From Cercospora beticola (Eukaryota > Ascomycota > Dothideomycetes > Mycosphaerellales > Mycosphaerellaceae), in contig NC_088935.1 of assembly GCF_033473495.1 (NCBI RefSeq), positions 4,836,001-4,900,000 of the forward strand: a DNA stretch of 64,000 nucleotides, in the 5' to 3' direction. Shown piece by piece: positions 32,504-44,512 of this stretch. The notes under the pieces were generated by a model. That model ran no database searches and was not told the DNA's origin. It saw nothing but the letters and a program-made list of their open reading frames with translations. Numbering within the stretch: the stretch's first letter is position 1; each line of letters starts with the position of its first letter. A program made the translations under genes and the position numbers.

Positions 32504-34338
32504 ATGGCAGCTACCAATCTGAGTACAGATCGCGTGAACGGACTGGAAGAATTTCGCAAAAGTCATGAAGAATCGCCGACCAGGAAGCCAAGTCAGAAAG
32601 ACTCGAGCAGCAGTATGGGTCCGGAAATCATCAATACCAGTCCGGAGCAGCAGGAAATCCAATGGCTCTATCTCGAATTCGATACCGAACTCCCACAGCC
32701 TGTGTACATATCACAACCGCAGAGCACCAAGGACAATGGAAAACCGCCTCCCGATCCTCCTAATCTCAAAGACTATGAGTCGCCTTTCACCTGGTCTCCC
32801 TTCCGGAAACGAGTAATGACATGGCTGTCTTGCATCATCACTCTCTTCACTGCCTTCAATGCAGGCGCATACACTTCGGGAATCGATCAAATGACTTCAG
32901 AATGGAACATTTCCCGTGTGGCAGCCCTCGTAGGCGTCACAACATTTACAGCAGGTTTTGGCGTCGCTCCCATGTTTCTCGCACCATTCAGCGAGATCAA
33001 CGGCCGAAGACCCGTCTTTGTCATCACGGGCGTGCTTTGGGTTGTGTTCCAGATCGTCTGCGGTGTGACGCCAACTTTTGCGGGCATGGTTATCAATCGA
33101 TTCCTCTCCGGAGCGATGTCCAGTACATTCAGCACTATGGTCGGAGGAGTGGTGAGTGATATCTACCACGCTAAAGACCGGAATACTGCTATGACGCTCT
33201 TCACGGCAGCGGCGATTGCGGGCTCTGGTCTGGGACCTCTGGTTTGCGGATTTGTCGCGCAACATACGACCTGGAGATGGATCTTCTACTTACAAATAAT
33301 TATCGATGGAGTTCTAATCGGTTTCGTCGTATTCTTCTTCAAAGAAACGCGAGGTTCCGTCTTACTATCGAGAAAAGCGAAAAAGCTCAACAAATACTAC
33401 GACGCACTGGAACAAGCAGGCTACTACGGCATGATCGTTCCCTCCTCGACAGCCAGCAGCTCAACCGGTGCAACCGAAAAGCCCACGAGCCCAATAAATC
33501 AAAAAGCGCAACGCATCCGCTACAAAGTCCTCTCCGACGAAGAACGCACCACGCTCCTCACCATGATAAAAATCTCCCTCCACAGGCCCTTCCACATGCT
33601 CTTCACCGAACCCGTAGTCTTCTTCTTCAGCCTCTGGATTTCCTTCTCCTGGGCAGTCCTCTACATGGCCTTCACCGCCGTCCCGCTCATCTACCGCACC
33701 ACCTACTCCTTCTCCCTACAATCCACCGGCTCCATCTTCTCCGCAATCATAATCTCCACAATCCTCTTCACCATCCTTTCAATTTACCAAGAAGACTGGA
33801 TTCGACCATTCCTGTCTGAAAAGCAGAAGAGGATGTTGGAGACGCCAGAAGGGAGATTATATTTCGCCTGCATTGAAAGCGCTTTATTGCCGATTGGATG
33901 TATTTGGTTCTGTATCACGGGAGCATATTCTTCCATTCATTGGGTCGTCCCTGCGATCGGATTAGGAATTGCCACGATGGGGATTTTCTCGATTTATTTG
34001 GCTGTGTTTAATTATTTGGCGGATTCGTATCATCGGTATGCGAGTTCGGCGCTTGCGGCGCAGAGTTTTTGTCGGAATATGTTGGCGGGGGCGTTTCCCT
34101 TGTGAGTTCACCCTCCCTTCTTTGTCCTTCAGTGCAAAAGTTGTGGTGAGATGTTGGGGCTAACGTGATTTTCAGATTTTCCGATCAAATGTTCAACACA
34201 ATGACATTTCAAGGCGCGGGGGGGTTTCTTGGTGGGATTGGATTTTTGTTGACGACTGTGCCTTGGGTTTTGTTGCTTTTTGGTCCGCAGATTAGGGCGA
34301 AGAGTACACTTGCGAGTGAGATTTTGAAGAAGGGGTGA
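32504..34338 (+). CDS. MFS drug:H+ antiporter, DHA1 family (FLR1/MDR1-like)
   Basis: Two exons, 32504-34101 and 34176-34338, give 586 aa; the 74-base intron has GTGAGT and TTTTCAG ends. After a hydrophilic N-terminus of about 100 residues, 12 membrane segments follow. Between helices 2 and 3 the motif APFSEINGRRPVF matches the antiporter signature. TTWRWIFYLQIIIDG and KETRGSVLLSRKAKKL after helix 6 are typical of DHA1 drug exporters. The second exon supplies the last helix (GGFLGGIGFLLTTVPWVLLL). Likely plasma-membrane export of toxic compounds, perhaps azoles or polyamines; the substrate is unknown. Confidence 0.88.
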
Positions 34339-34529
34339 TATGGTGACAGGCTTCCTGAATGATAGAGATAGAGGATAGACGAGATACTAACTTCAAAGTC
34401 TGCATGATGAATTTTGAATAACGAAGAAGTTTATTGCTATGAAAATGAATTACGAAATAAGTATTGTTGTGTTCACGTCCATCATAACCAGCAACCTCGG
34501 CCATTATTTCGAATCACCCGCCCCATCAT

Positions 34530-36419
34530 TCATCGTCGAGGTCGCTTGCTAGTACCCCAAGTCGAAGCAGCAGCCCGTGGCGACGCCTGCATCGACGTCG
34601 ACGACCGTTTCCTAGTCGGCGACGTAGGCTGAACGAAAGACTGATAATTCTTCCTTGCCTCCCTCATCAAATCATCCTTCTCCTTAGCGCTCAATTCAGG
34701 CAATTCCCACTGATCTTTTCTCTTTGTGAGAGGTCGCATAGGCTCCTCATCGTCTACGTCCATTTCTTCTTCTACCACGTTAGCCTGTTTGGAGGGACTG
34801 ATCAGCGAAGTGATACTTTTTCGAATGGTGGAGAATAAGCCTACACTTTCCGTGGTGGGCTTGGTGGGGGATTTTGGAGGTTCGGAGTGTTCTGGAATCA
34901 TGGTCAGTATATAAACATCATCTGCTAAGCTCATGTGAGAGTACTCACTTCTGTTCAAATCTCTGTTAATCTGATCGCTAATGACCTGCTCCATATACTT
35001 CGTCTCTCCAAAGCTGAAATACGGTGGCATATTACGATGCCAAACTTCAGGTCCTGGAAGGGTCTCGAAGAACGGATTGACGCGTTCTTGTACGATATCA
35101 TTGCCATGGGCATCCTGATCAATCACGATATTGATCAAAGGTGGGTTGGTCGAGGAGACGATCTTGCCGCGCTCGCTGCAGTACGGTGTCCACGAGGTTT
35201 TGTTGGGAGGGAAAGCCTTCTTGCCGTCTCTGACCGCTTTGCGCTCCTGAACATCTGCCTTGCGCTTTGCTTCTCGCGCTTTTCTGTCTTGTTCAGCTTT
35301 GCGTGGGTCGGCTGCCTTGGATGGACTTGGTAGCTCCGGAGTCTTCGCGGGAGGTGCTGGTGGCAGAGCACGGGCTCTTGCGGAACCTCTCTGCGGCGAT
35401 CTGACAACGCCTGTTTCGTCAACCTCAGGGATGTTCCTCACTTGGCCGCGGCTGTGAGCGTAACGATGCAAAGCGTTCTCGGCTCGCATTGCAGCTTCAT
35501 GTCTGGCTCGCTCAACTCCTCTTGCTTGCGCTGCCTCAATCTTCTGTCTCGTAGCTCGAGTGGCTTGTTCATCATCACTCTCATCGTCCTGGTGCTCTAG
35601 GGCTGCAGCATATACAGCATCTTCAACGTCTTTAAGCAGCTTTTCCTCCTTGCGATCACCAGAACCACCATCGGGACGACTGCTACGTGCCTTGCTCTGC
35701 TTCTTGGACGTGCTGGGCGCGGTTGCTGCCGGCGCTTTCGACTTGCGACCTCCGCGCGTAGGTTTCTCGACGCTCTCTATCACCTCTTCATCTTCATCTG
35801 ACTCATCTCCACTAGCAGTGGAATCGTGCTCGACCACCGGCCATGGCCCAGTCTTCTGTTCGAAGAGCTTTCGAAAGCGCCAGTAGATCTGAAAATGTAT
35901 CTTCTGAGTGGATGGCTGATCATCAGGACGAGTCTCTATCTGAGTTGCCACATAACGTGCAACTTCATTGCTCAGAGTTTTGTAGCCGCGCTTGTTGGCC
36001 TCGAATGCGTCAATGGCTTCAACGAGCCTTTTGTCAAGGGATGTAAGAGTGCGTCCGTCGATAGCTTTGATAATGTCTGCAGTGGACTCGTTGGTCTTGT
36101 ATCCTCTATCACTCTCGCTTGCTGGGCCACGGAATTGAGTGTCCTTGGTTTGAGTCTTCGTGGCAGGGGCCTTCGACTTCGTAGCAGGCTTTGCAGCTGG
36201 CTTCACAGGAGATGCCTTCTTAGTGATTTTGGTGGGTGAAGCAGCTTTGCGCGCCGGCTTTGCAGGAGAAGTCTTTTCTGGAGACTGCCTTGTCGTACGC
36301 TTTGCCGGCGCCGTGGTTGCTGCTTGCTCGGCGAGAGCTGCATCTCTGGTTTTGGTTGATGGTTTCCTGCCCTTCTTCGGCGCGTCGCTTTTCTTCGGCG
36401 ACGCCTTCTTTGGCGCCAT
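34530..36419 (-). CDS. SPK-rich basic, probably nuclear protein of unknown function (610 aa)
   Basis: I place the start at ATG 36419 (MAPKKASPKKSDAPKKGRK); the frame is open further upstream, but that part lacks protein character. A 57-base stopless intron, 34892-34948 (GTGAGT donor, CTGAC branch site, CAG acceptor), is likely, giving exons 36419-34949 and 34891-34530. Residues 1-105 are histone H1-like with many SPKK/SPEK/SPAK motifs and nuclear signals. A helical block follows (IIKAIDGRTLTSLDKRLVEA, ARYVATQIETRPDDQP), then charged coil with basic DPRKAEQDRKAREAKRKAD. The most ordered part is around residues 430-490 (KTSWTPYCSERGKIV, PGPEVWHRNMPPYFSFG). Family not recognised; chromatin association is an inference from composition. 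Confidence 0.65.
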   Translation of the reverse strand: MAPKKASPKKSDAPKKGRKPSTKTRDAALAEQAATTAPAKRTTRQSPEKTSPAKPARKAASPTKITKKASPVKPAAKPATKSKAPATKTQTKDTQFRGPASESDRGYKTNESTADIIKAIDGRTLTSLDKRLVEAIDAFEANKRGYKTLSNEVARYVATQIETRPDDQPSTQKIHFQIYWRFRKLFEQKTGPWPVVEHDSTASGDESDEDEEVIESVEKPTRGGRKSKAPAATAPSTSKKQSKARSSRPDGGSGDRKEEKLLKDVEDAVYAAALEHQDDESDDEQATRATRQKIEAAQARGVERARHEAAMRAENALHRYAHSRGQVRNIPEVDETGVVRSPQRGSARARALPPAPPAKTPELPSPSKAADPRKAEQDRKAREAKRKADVQERKAVRDGKKAFPPNKTSWTPYCSERGKIVSSTNPPLINIVIDQDAHGNDIVQERVNPFFETLPGPEVWHRNMPPYFSFGETKYMEQVISDQINRDLNRSEYSHMSLADDVYILTMIPEHSEPPKSPTKPTTESVGLFSTIRKSITSLISPSKQANVVEEEMDVDDEEPMRPLTKRKDQWELPELSAKEKDDLMREARKNYQSFVQPTSPTRKRSSTSMQASPRAAASTWGTSKRPRR

Positions 36420-37761
36420 TCTTGCCTCTTGTGGCGTGTTGTTGGATTCTATCTGGGCTAGAAGACTAGGAGAGGAAGTGTGCAGGAGGGGACGCGAGCA
36501 TGAGTGATGTAAACAAAGGAATTCCGCAATCTCATTGTGGAATGCAAGCCTGCAGCTTACCGTTCGCAGCCAACAACTTCTCACCTTTGAGCAATTGTCA
36601 TCGGTACGCGCAAACATGCCGTTCGCCTGAACAACGCACCTCCTCATCATTGCGCGGTCTATGGTCCACGATGAGGAGCATGTCCCGGTACGGTCTACGC
36701 ATGGCATCTCATGCTGTATATATTTGCCAGTGCTCAACTTGTGATGACGGCCTATTGCACAAGTACAGTCCTATCCAACAATGCCCATTCATAGTCTTGC
36801 TCCACCCGTGTCGACCGCGTCCTGCATCGTCTCGTGTTCCGCAAGTGCAGTGCTGTGTCTGGACATGAGGTGACAGCGCACATAGTCTTCTGCGGGTGTC
36901 GTCGTGCGTACGGAGGATAGGCGAGCGAGGGACAGTATGCAAATGGCATTGATAGCGACTTGATATCGTGAGCTCGTGGATCGCTGTTGAATGGAGATGG
37001 GCAGAGTGAGTGCGAGTCCGTCGACTCCGATGATTAACGCAAGTTGATGTTGCATTCACTAGAAGAGTCCCGGGCCTGCGCATGATCGTCACATACGGAC
37101 CGCATACGAAGAGCAGCGTGTCAGGCGGCAGTGGTGAGCCGAGGCGCGAGCAATCCTGCCGCCCACCTCCATCACTCAAGCTCTGCGAACAAGAGTTGGC
37201 AAGCATCACAAGCATTGCTCCATGTGCCTCATGAACGGGTGCGAGTCTGGCGCTTCGATGGTACGCTGTGGCCTTGGGACACAACGGCGCGCCGATTTGA
37301 GCTCGTGGCCCATCTTCACCACACTCCATCTGCACACCAGCGGGGTCGCGAAATGAAGACCATCGTGTGGACCACCCACTCTTCGCTCTTCCCCAGTCAA
37401 CGCTCGTAACCTCTGCAGAAGATCGACATCTTCACCATGTCACATGCAGCAAGCACACGCTTTGTGATGCGAACTCTGCGCCCGTTTCGGCAGGTCAACG
37501 GCCTTCCTCTCCAGGATCAGCGTCCGGCGCCTCCCTTTCTACTGCATAAACTCGAAGAATAGACCTGCCGGCACATCGAAGGACATCAGATGCACCGGAG
37601 CTTGGAGATCACACCGTAAACGCGCTGGATGCGGACTGCGTTATATCGCCCATCTCATCTACCATGGTCGGTCATGCGGGCTTGTCCGTGGACTATAAGA
37701 ACAACCGTACTGCCATGTCTGCCAAAGAGCGCGCGGCTCTTGTCTGCTCATTCACCTCAAT
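36420..37761. other. intergenic, divergent promoter region
   Basis: About 1.3 kb between the SPK-rich protein and glutaminase A. A minus frame of 208 codons (36709-37335) is Cys/His/Ser/Thr-rich with no conserved pattern and is judged to be chance. TATAAGA at 37694-37700 lies 62 bases before the glutaminase ATG. Confidence 0.45.
37694..37700 (+). promoter_or_regulatory. putative TATA box of the glutaminase A gene
   Basis: TATAAGA stands 61-68 bases before the start codon at 37762, a canonical position for an inducible, highly expressed secreted enzyme gene. Sequence match only. Confidence 0.45.
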
Positions 37762-40318
37762 ATGCACTTTTCCTTCTTCACTCTCGCTGGCCTGGCCTCC
37801 TTGGCTACTGCCCAGTCGACCTTTTCTCCACTTCGTCCGCCTGCTATTCCTTTGGCGGTTAAATCTCCTTACATGTCCACATGGCAGCAAGCAGGTAGCG
37901 ATGGTGGCAATGGCGGCTACTTACCAGGACAATGGCCGACATTTTGGAAGTTTGTAGTGAACGAATCATGTATTTGATATCTCGCTGACAAGTTTCAAGC
38001 GGCGCCATCACAGGTTGGTGCGGTAAGTGCAATACCAACCAGAATAGCTTTCATCACAGTACTAACGATCCAAGGAATGATCCGAGTCGATAATTCTACA
38101 TACACCTGGATGGGCAATCCGGATGGCGCCCGGGCTTTTGTCAACCAGACTGCTTTCTCTTACACGTCAACGAAATCCATCTTTACCATGCAGGCCGGAC
38201 CTGTGCAGATGGTTGTAACCTTCCTTTCAAATGTCACCCCAGATGACCTGCTTCGATCATCGCTGCCGCAGACCTACATGAATGTGGATGTCAAGAGCAC
38301 GGACGGCAGAACGCACAGCGTGCAACTGTATTCTGACATCTCAGCGGAATGGGTATCCGGTGACCGCGGAGCCACGGCACAGTGGGCATATGGTAATGTC
38401 AACGATGATCCGCAGCCCAAAGTGTTCGCGGCTGCGTCATCCGCGGCGTCTACAAGCCAGCCAGCAACTACGTTCGGGACACAGACTGCCTTCAAGGTTG
38501 AGAACGTCGTTCCAACTTTTGTGCCAATCGCCGCAGACGGCCTGGGCTCCCGACCAAATCCAGCACGGAATCAGCCAAATGCGACTTTCTCGCCTGTGGC
38601 TGTTCAATCGGTCGGCGCGGCGTCTGGAGGCGTCTCATATCACAGAGTCTACAGACAGCAGCAACTGGAATTCAGTTCGATCAACGAGCAGGCCGAATGG
38701 GGCCACTGGTACTTCGCTACTGCCAATACTACGAAGCTCACATTCCAGTCCGGCCAAGACACTACAGTTCGAGGGAATTTTATGAGATCCGGCAATCTTG
38801 CGAATACCAGAGATACGAGATTCAGAGCGATCAACAACGCCTATCCAGTCTTTGGCTTCGCTGTCAATGTTGGTCAGCTAGGCTCCACTATTCAAAGCAC
38901 ATTGTGGCAGATCAGTCTCCATCAGCAGAACTGTGTTCAATTCCAAGGCACTAAGAATGGCGTTCAGAAGCTACCGTGCATGGTGACCAATTACTTCCCG
39001 ACAGAGCTGGCCGCCATGAAATGGTTTTACGATGACTACAGCAACGCGAAAGCGTTGTCGTCCAGCTTTGATTCTAAAGTTCAAAGTGATTCAGTCGCGG
39101 CAGGAGGAGCCGATTACGCAAAAATCACATCCCTCGCTGTCAGACAGGCGTTCGCTGCCAACGAATTTGCAAATACTCCAGAGAAGCCATTGCTCTTCAT
39201 GAAGGAGATCAGCTCTGATGGCAACACCAACACGGTCGACGTGATCTTCCCCTTCCATCCTATTGCAATCTATGCAAATGCTACACTTCTCAAATGGCTG
39301 CTCGATCCACTCTTCATCAATCAAGAAGCCGGCAACTGGCCGAAGAAGTACTCTATCCACGACATTGGCAGCAATTTCCCCAATGCGACAGGTCACAGTG
39401 ATGGTAACGCCGAAGACCAACCGCTCGAAGAGTGCGGAAACATGGTCATCATGGCACTCGCTTATGCTCAGCGAGCAAATGACAATGCATATCTGAGCCA
39501 GCATTACCAGATCCTCAAGCAATGGACAGGCTATCTCATCGACGAAGCTCTAATCCCAGCAAATCAAATCTCCACAGACGACTTCGCAGGCCCAGCAGCA
39601 AACCAGACTAATCTCGCGATCAAGGGCATAATCGGTATCGAAGCAATGGCACAGATCGCCAACAGAACTGGCAACGTCGCGGACGGCAAGAATTACACTC
39701 GCATCGCTCATGACTACATAGCCAAGTGGCAGAAGCTGGGCATAAACTCGAATGCCAACCCACCACATACCACTTTCAACTATGGCAATAACAGCTCTTA
39801 CAGTCTGTTGTACAATCTCTACGCCGATCGCGAACTGGGATTACAGCTTGTCCCGCAGAGCGTTTATGATATGCAGAGTACATTCTACAAGACGAAATTT
39901 AACAAGTATGGAGTGCCGCTGGATACGAGGCATACTTATACCAAGAGTGAGTTGACTGAGACAGCCTTGCGGTTTGTGGGGTTGAGAATACTGATGTGAT
40001 AACCAACAGATGACTGGGAAATCTTCTGTGCTGCCATTGCTGCCTCAGATACCAAGTCGCAGTTCACATCGGTCATTGCCAAATGGCTAGACCAAACGCC
40101 AACGAACCACGGTTTCGGAGATCTTTATGATACTATTAGTGGCGAGTAAGTTGGTCGACGATGTGACCAGAGAATGTCTGGAAGGCTTGCTGACATTGCT
40201 TCTTCCTAGCTATCCTGGCATCAACTTCCTCGCTCGTCCAGTTGTGGGAGGCATGTTCGCCTTCTTGGCTTTGAACAGCGCCCCTACAAGCGGAGTCTAC
40301 CTGCCCAGAGGATCTTGA
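37762..40318 (+). CDS. gtaA: secreted glutaminase A (GtaA family)
   Basis: Five exons: 37762-37949, 38000-38022, 38075-39946, 40010-40145 and 40210-40318, giving 775 aa. Exon 2 is only 23 bases, but the join reads PTFWNGAITGWCGMIRVD, the family consensus. A signal peptide is present (MHFSFFTLAGLASLATAQ). Landmarks follow in order: FSPLRPPAIPLAVKSPYMS, TYTWMGNP, YFATANTTKLTFQSGQDT, DVIFPFHPIAIYANATLLKW, HDIGSNFPNATGH, PLEECGNMVIMALAYAQ, TDDFAGPAANQTNLAIKGI, LDTRHTYTK and FLARPVVGG. These are the DUF5127, DUF4965 and DUF1793 regions of GtaA. It hydrolyses glutamine to glutamate outside the cell. Introns 1 and 2 (50 and 52 bases) are among the shortest here; donor 1, GTTTGT, is unusual. Confidence 0.9.
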
Positions 40319-40429
40319 GACCGGATTCCGAGGCGTCGTGATCAGTTCTCTCTTTCGTACATGCAGTTCGCGATCTGCACATCAGAGCAATGATCACAGA
40401 CATATTTCCCTTCCCCCTTTCGATTTATA

Positions 40430-41681
40430 TCACCACCACTTCTCACACAACACCCTCCTCTCATCCATTCCCTCCAAACCTTTCAAAAAGTCCACAACCT
40501 CATCCGTCATCTTTGGCGGCCCACAAACATAACACACCGTCCCACTTCTCTCATGCTGGAGCCCGAACACACTCTCCTGTCTGTGCCCATCCACAGCCCT
40601 TACAAGATCTTCTTCCTTAAACCTCCTCCCGAACGTCCTATTAGGCAGTCTTCCATGCTCGATGATCCCTTGATCTCCTTCACCAAGACCAGTGAGGAAA
40701 CAAGACAATGTGATATTCTTCGGATCGGATTCGACCGCGACGAGATCCATAAGCCTCGGAAGAAATAGAATTTTCTGCGGATCCAGGTCCGTGGAAGCTT
40801 TCGTTGCGTAAACAAAATGAATTTCTCTTCGCCGAAATTGTGAGGGAAGGCGTATAAGGTGTGTAAAAATCGAAATCAAAGGACTAACCACCACGTCAGC
40901 AACGACCATCACCAAAAAAACAAAATTCATCATCTCAACCAACAAACTCACTTTATCCCCACCCCACCCGCAACAAGCACCAACCGTTCAATCTTCTCCG
41001 TATCCAGCCCCTCAGGCGGCCAAGTAAAACTCCCTCCAACTCTCACAGCAAGTTGCGTATTCAGAATTTCGTCTTTAGGTCGCCAAAGCCATTGAGCAGG
41101 CGGATTTTTGCTTTTTTGGACTGCGAGTTCGATGTATGAGGGTGAGTGGCTAGAGGGTCGGGCTTCGGCGGGGGTGGAAGTTATGGTGAAACCGCCTGCT
41201 TGGCGGAGGGTGGGGATGAAGGTGTCGATCCATCTGGGAGGGAGAGGGGGGAGGTTAGTGATCATGATGTGACTGGATTGGTGTAAATCTCTTGATGCTT
41301 CGTATCGTATTTTGGAAATGGAGAGTTTTGGTCTTGCACAGAAAAGGTCTTGATGTTGGGGTACTCACTGTCCAGGTCGAAACTACACATGAACCGTCAG
41401 CCATCAACCCATCATTCTCCCACTGTTGAAGATTTCCATACTCTTATCGTATGATTCGGATCAACAGCATTAAGTCGCAACAACCTCACACTATCATTCA
41501 CTTCTCGTATATTTGCCAAAATCACAGGCTCGATTTTATTTTCCCGAGGTTCAGTTGCTGTTCTCTCTTCATGTGGTGCGGAAGAACGAATGGTGGCCAT
41601 TGATCTGGCGGGACAGTGAGGGTGTGACTTGAAGGGACGACGGCACGCAACTGCACTCCAGCGAATGGTACGAGCTAACAT
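40430..41681 (-). CDS. OXNAD1-like flavin/NAD(P)H oxidoreductase, probably mitochondrial
   Basis: Four exons: 41681-41442, 41382-41369 (only 14 bases), 41233-40952 and 40883-40430, giving 329 aa. The tiny exon is needed to restore FRPGQWIDTFIPTLRQAGGF, the FAD-domain consensus in which the GQ-W turn and the following TITSTP contact the flavin. AGGVGINPLISIFTHL opens the NAD(P)-binding domain and TVCYVCGPPKMTDEVVDFL closes it. The N-terminus (MLARTIRWSAVACRRPFK) is a plausible mitochondrial presequence. The family belongs to the ferredoxin reductase-like superfamily; the physiological electron acceptor is not established. Introns are 59, 135 and 68 bases. Confidence 0.8.
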
Positions 41682-41988
41682 ATCTTTTTGGGCAAATAAT
41701 ATATGTTATTTCAATGGAAGTCAGAAGTGTTGATGAGAAGTGGTGACGTTGAATCGGAGCGGAGAAACATTCATCCGACGTCTTGCAAAGGCTGCGCTTC
41801 CTCTTAACATGTGGACCTGACCCCAAGATTCCTTGTTGCGACCGCATAGATGCACTCATTCGTCCCAGCAAAAATGTGTTGACAGCGTCATTGACAAGCG
41901 CTGGTAAAGACACAAGCTGGATCCATACCCTTGCACACACAAAAACTGAACAGGCAAGCACGAAGTAACACTTCCCGGACACAGCGGT
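41682..41988. other. intergenic
   Basis: Promoter of the OXNAD1-like gene and 3' flank of the first CorA-like gene, both minus strand. No further element was seen. Confidence 0.45.
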
Positions 41989-43911
41989 TCATGGACGCTT
42001 TCTCTTCTTGCTTCTCACCTTGAACTGCCTAAGCTTAGGCAGCCTCCACCATTTACTCTTTTGCCCTGCTGCGACAAGCTCTGCGATGGTACCAAGCTCT
42101 ATATCATCGGGGAACACGTAGAAACCCTCCGCTGCCTGCTCCCATGGCGCTTCAGGCTCGTGCCCAAGATCGCTGCTACGCTTTCTCTTGGGCCAGAGCC
42201 AGAACACGGCAATCGATAGCACAGAAGCCCCGAGGAGCAATCCAGCTACAGCAGCTACAGCTCGCCAATTGGGCCCTTTCGCCTCGCCGTTGATTTCTTG
42301 AATGTTCATTCCGAATATTCCAGTAGCCAAGGTCATGGGCAAGTATATGGCCGCCAACAACGTGAGTAGCGTTGCAAGCTCTCCATTGCGCCTACTAGTC
42401 CTGCTATCCTCGAGTGCTATGCGGGATTGCTTAAGACTTATTGCAGCGATGATGAGTTGCAGATTCTCGTTGAGGGACGACATCACGTGGGCAGCCTGCC
42501 TTTCCAACCAGTTATGTTCTTCTTCCAAAGTGCGACTCACGAGCTGACGCGGACTTTGGTAGCTGCTGGAAACCCGAGATTCTGCTCCAGAATTTGCGTC
42601 GAGATGATCGCTGCAGGTGGCGACCTTATCGTACACAGACTGCAGGAGCCTGGGATCAAGCGTCCCCACCGTATTCGCGAGGTGTCTTCGAAGGCGGGCC
42701 ACGCTATTTCGATATCCTTTGAGGCGACCCAGCGCTTCGTCTGTATTTACACCAGCAAGGGGGCCTTCTACTTTACGCAGTGTCGAGCTCAACGTCTGCG
42801 CGTAATGACAAACTGTCAATTGCCATATGAATAAGCTCGAATTCTGCTCTAGAGAGCTTCCATGTTTGAGCAGATGGGATAATCTTTGCACGCTCCATGC
42901 ATTGGAGAAGTATCCGTAGAGCAAGTCGGACAGTTTGGACAGCTCGCCTTGCATAGGAAGCACTAGAGCCCCTTCCCACGGCTCAAAAGGTTGAGCGGAT
43001 CCAGCATTCTTGAGTAAAACGATGTCTGTCAGGCTTGTCAGCAATACCCGTCGGCTCCAGACTTCCTAAAACATACAGAATGCTTCGTTGACGTTCAAGC
43101 ATGAGACACGGGTATGTGTTGTCGGATCAACTTCAACGAACGAGGATGGAAGAACGTCATTGAAAGCAATGTACCGGCGAGATCCATAAGTTTCATACAC
43201 GATGCCATCAGCTTGGGAGCATTGTTGGCTCTCCAAGCCCCAACCGCTGCGCTGCGCCCTTGCCGAAGAATCGCAACGCCACCACGGTGGCGAGCAGACA
43301 TGGTATGCGAAGAAAGAGGGGCTTACATTCAGGTGTTCGCCAACCTCACATATAACTTGTAGGCTCACGTCAACGAACATCAGAGCACCATCAGAAGAAG
43401 TGCCGATATCGCAGTAGGGATGATATGTGCCTGTGTTTCTGGCCATGGGGGCATGCATTGGAAAATCGTGCTGCGGCCGCGTTTCGCGCCAAGTTGCTTC
43501 GTCTTCTCTAGCCGAAGGAATCGGTATCGACGAGTCTCCAGCGTCCAGCCATCGTTCGTATCTTTCATTCTGAGATCCTGGTGGAGTGACCTTCGTGCTC
43601 CAAACATCACCATATGTGCGACAGCAATCTTTGAAAGCATCGCGAAAGCCCCTCTGGCGCACGATGCGCCGATCGACTATTCGCTTGATTGCGTTCAGCA
43701 AATCGCTGCTGGAAATGGTTTCGTCTTGATGAAATTCCAAAATATGATCTCTGTCCTGCAGCTCGAACGTGGGAACATGCTGCCACTGATGTGCCCAGTG
43801 GTCTTGAGATTCCCCATTGCGGCCTTCGCCGCCGTTCGGTGAAGCATCATGGTGCACTTCACTGTCTGCTGTGGTGAGTTTCATGCTGCTTACGGCCATG
43901 AATAGTTGCAT
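41989..43911 (-). CDS. CorA-like membrane protein, paralog 1
   Basis: Two exons, 43911-43077 and 43025-41989, give 623 aa; the 51-base intron has a GTATGT donor, CTGAC branch site and CAG acceptor. The long N-terminal part is soluble. Residues about 430-500 form a coiled coil (EEEHNWLERQAAHVMSSLNE) leading to the CorA signature: LLTLLAAIYLPMTLATGIFG, followed by MNI. The GMN motif, the ion-selectivity element of CorA Mg2+ channels, is kept as FGMNI. A second membrane helix (VAGLLLGASVLSIAVFWLW) and a basic tail follow. Fungal relatives with large soluble domains are mostly unstudied. It is adjacent to a second copy at 44513. Confidence 0.82.
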
Positions 43912-44512
43912 CAGTAATTTATGTCACACGTCCAAGACCACTCCCAGCGTAATCCAGATCGTCAGCGGAGGCTCCAAGATCTTTCAGAGAATTCTCTCAG
44001 CTTGAGCTGAAATGCCAGCGCAGGTCACAGCTGCAAGCGTGGCGACCCGCATGTATGCTCGCGTATGCAAGGACTGAGGGAGCTGCAAGCCACTGTGTAA
44101 CCAGCATGGTTGGCAGAAGCTATCCAATATCCGCTGTTATTTCGCTGCCGCTCTCGAAAAAATCCGACGACTACCAGATCCGCGGTTGAATGTGGGTGAC
44201 AAAGCGGCGCTGCAGGAGCAACCAACCTGGAAAACAAGACAAATTAAAAATTTGTGCCCGCAACTCCTCAACAGCAGGCAGCAACTCCTCGTGGCGCCTA
44301 CCTCTCAAGTCGGGCGCGTGCCTTCGCGCGGTCCAGGCGTTTGTGAGTGTTCTTGCCTCCAGGACATTTGTACCTTGAGTCTGGCTTCCTCGCGAAGCCG
44401 AAAAGCAGTTACTCCAATGACAAGAACAAGATTCTCAGAAGACGGTAGCTACATTGGTCTGACTTGGGAGGTAGGTGCTTGATCTATTCCAATGCCTCCC
44501 TTGATCAAGAAG
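43912..44512. other. intergenic between the two CorA-like paralogs
   Basis: About 600 bases. It holds the promoter of paralog 1 and the 3' flank of paralog 2. Short plus-strand frames here lack coding character. Confidence 0.45.

Noticed and set aside
36709..37335. Minus-strand frame of 208 codons
   Set aside because: His/Cys/Thr-rich composition without a domain or splice links; lies in a divergent promoter region.
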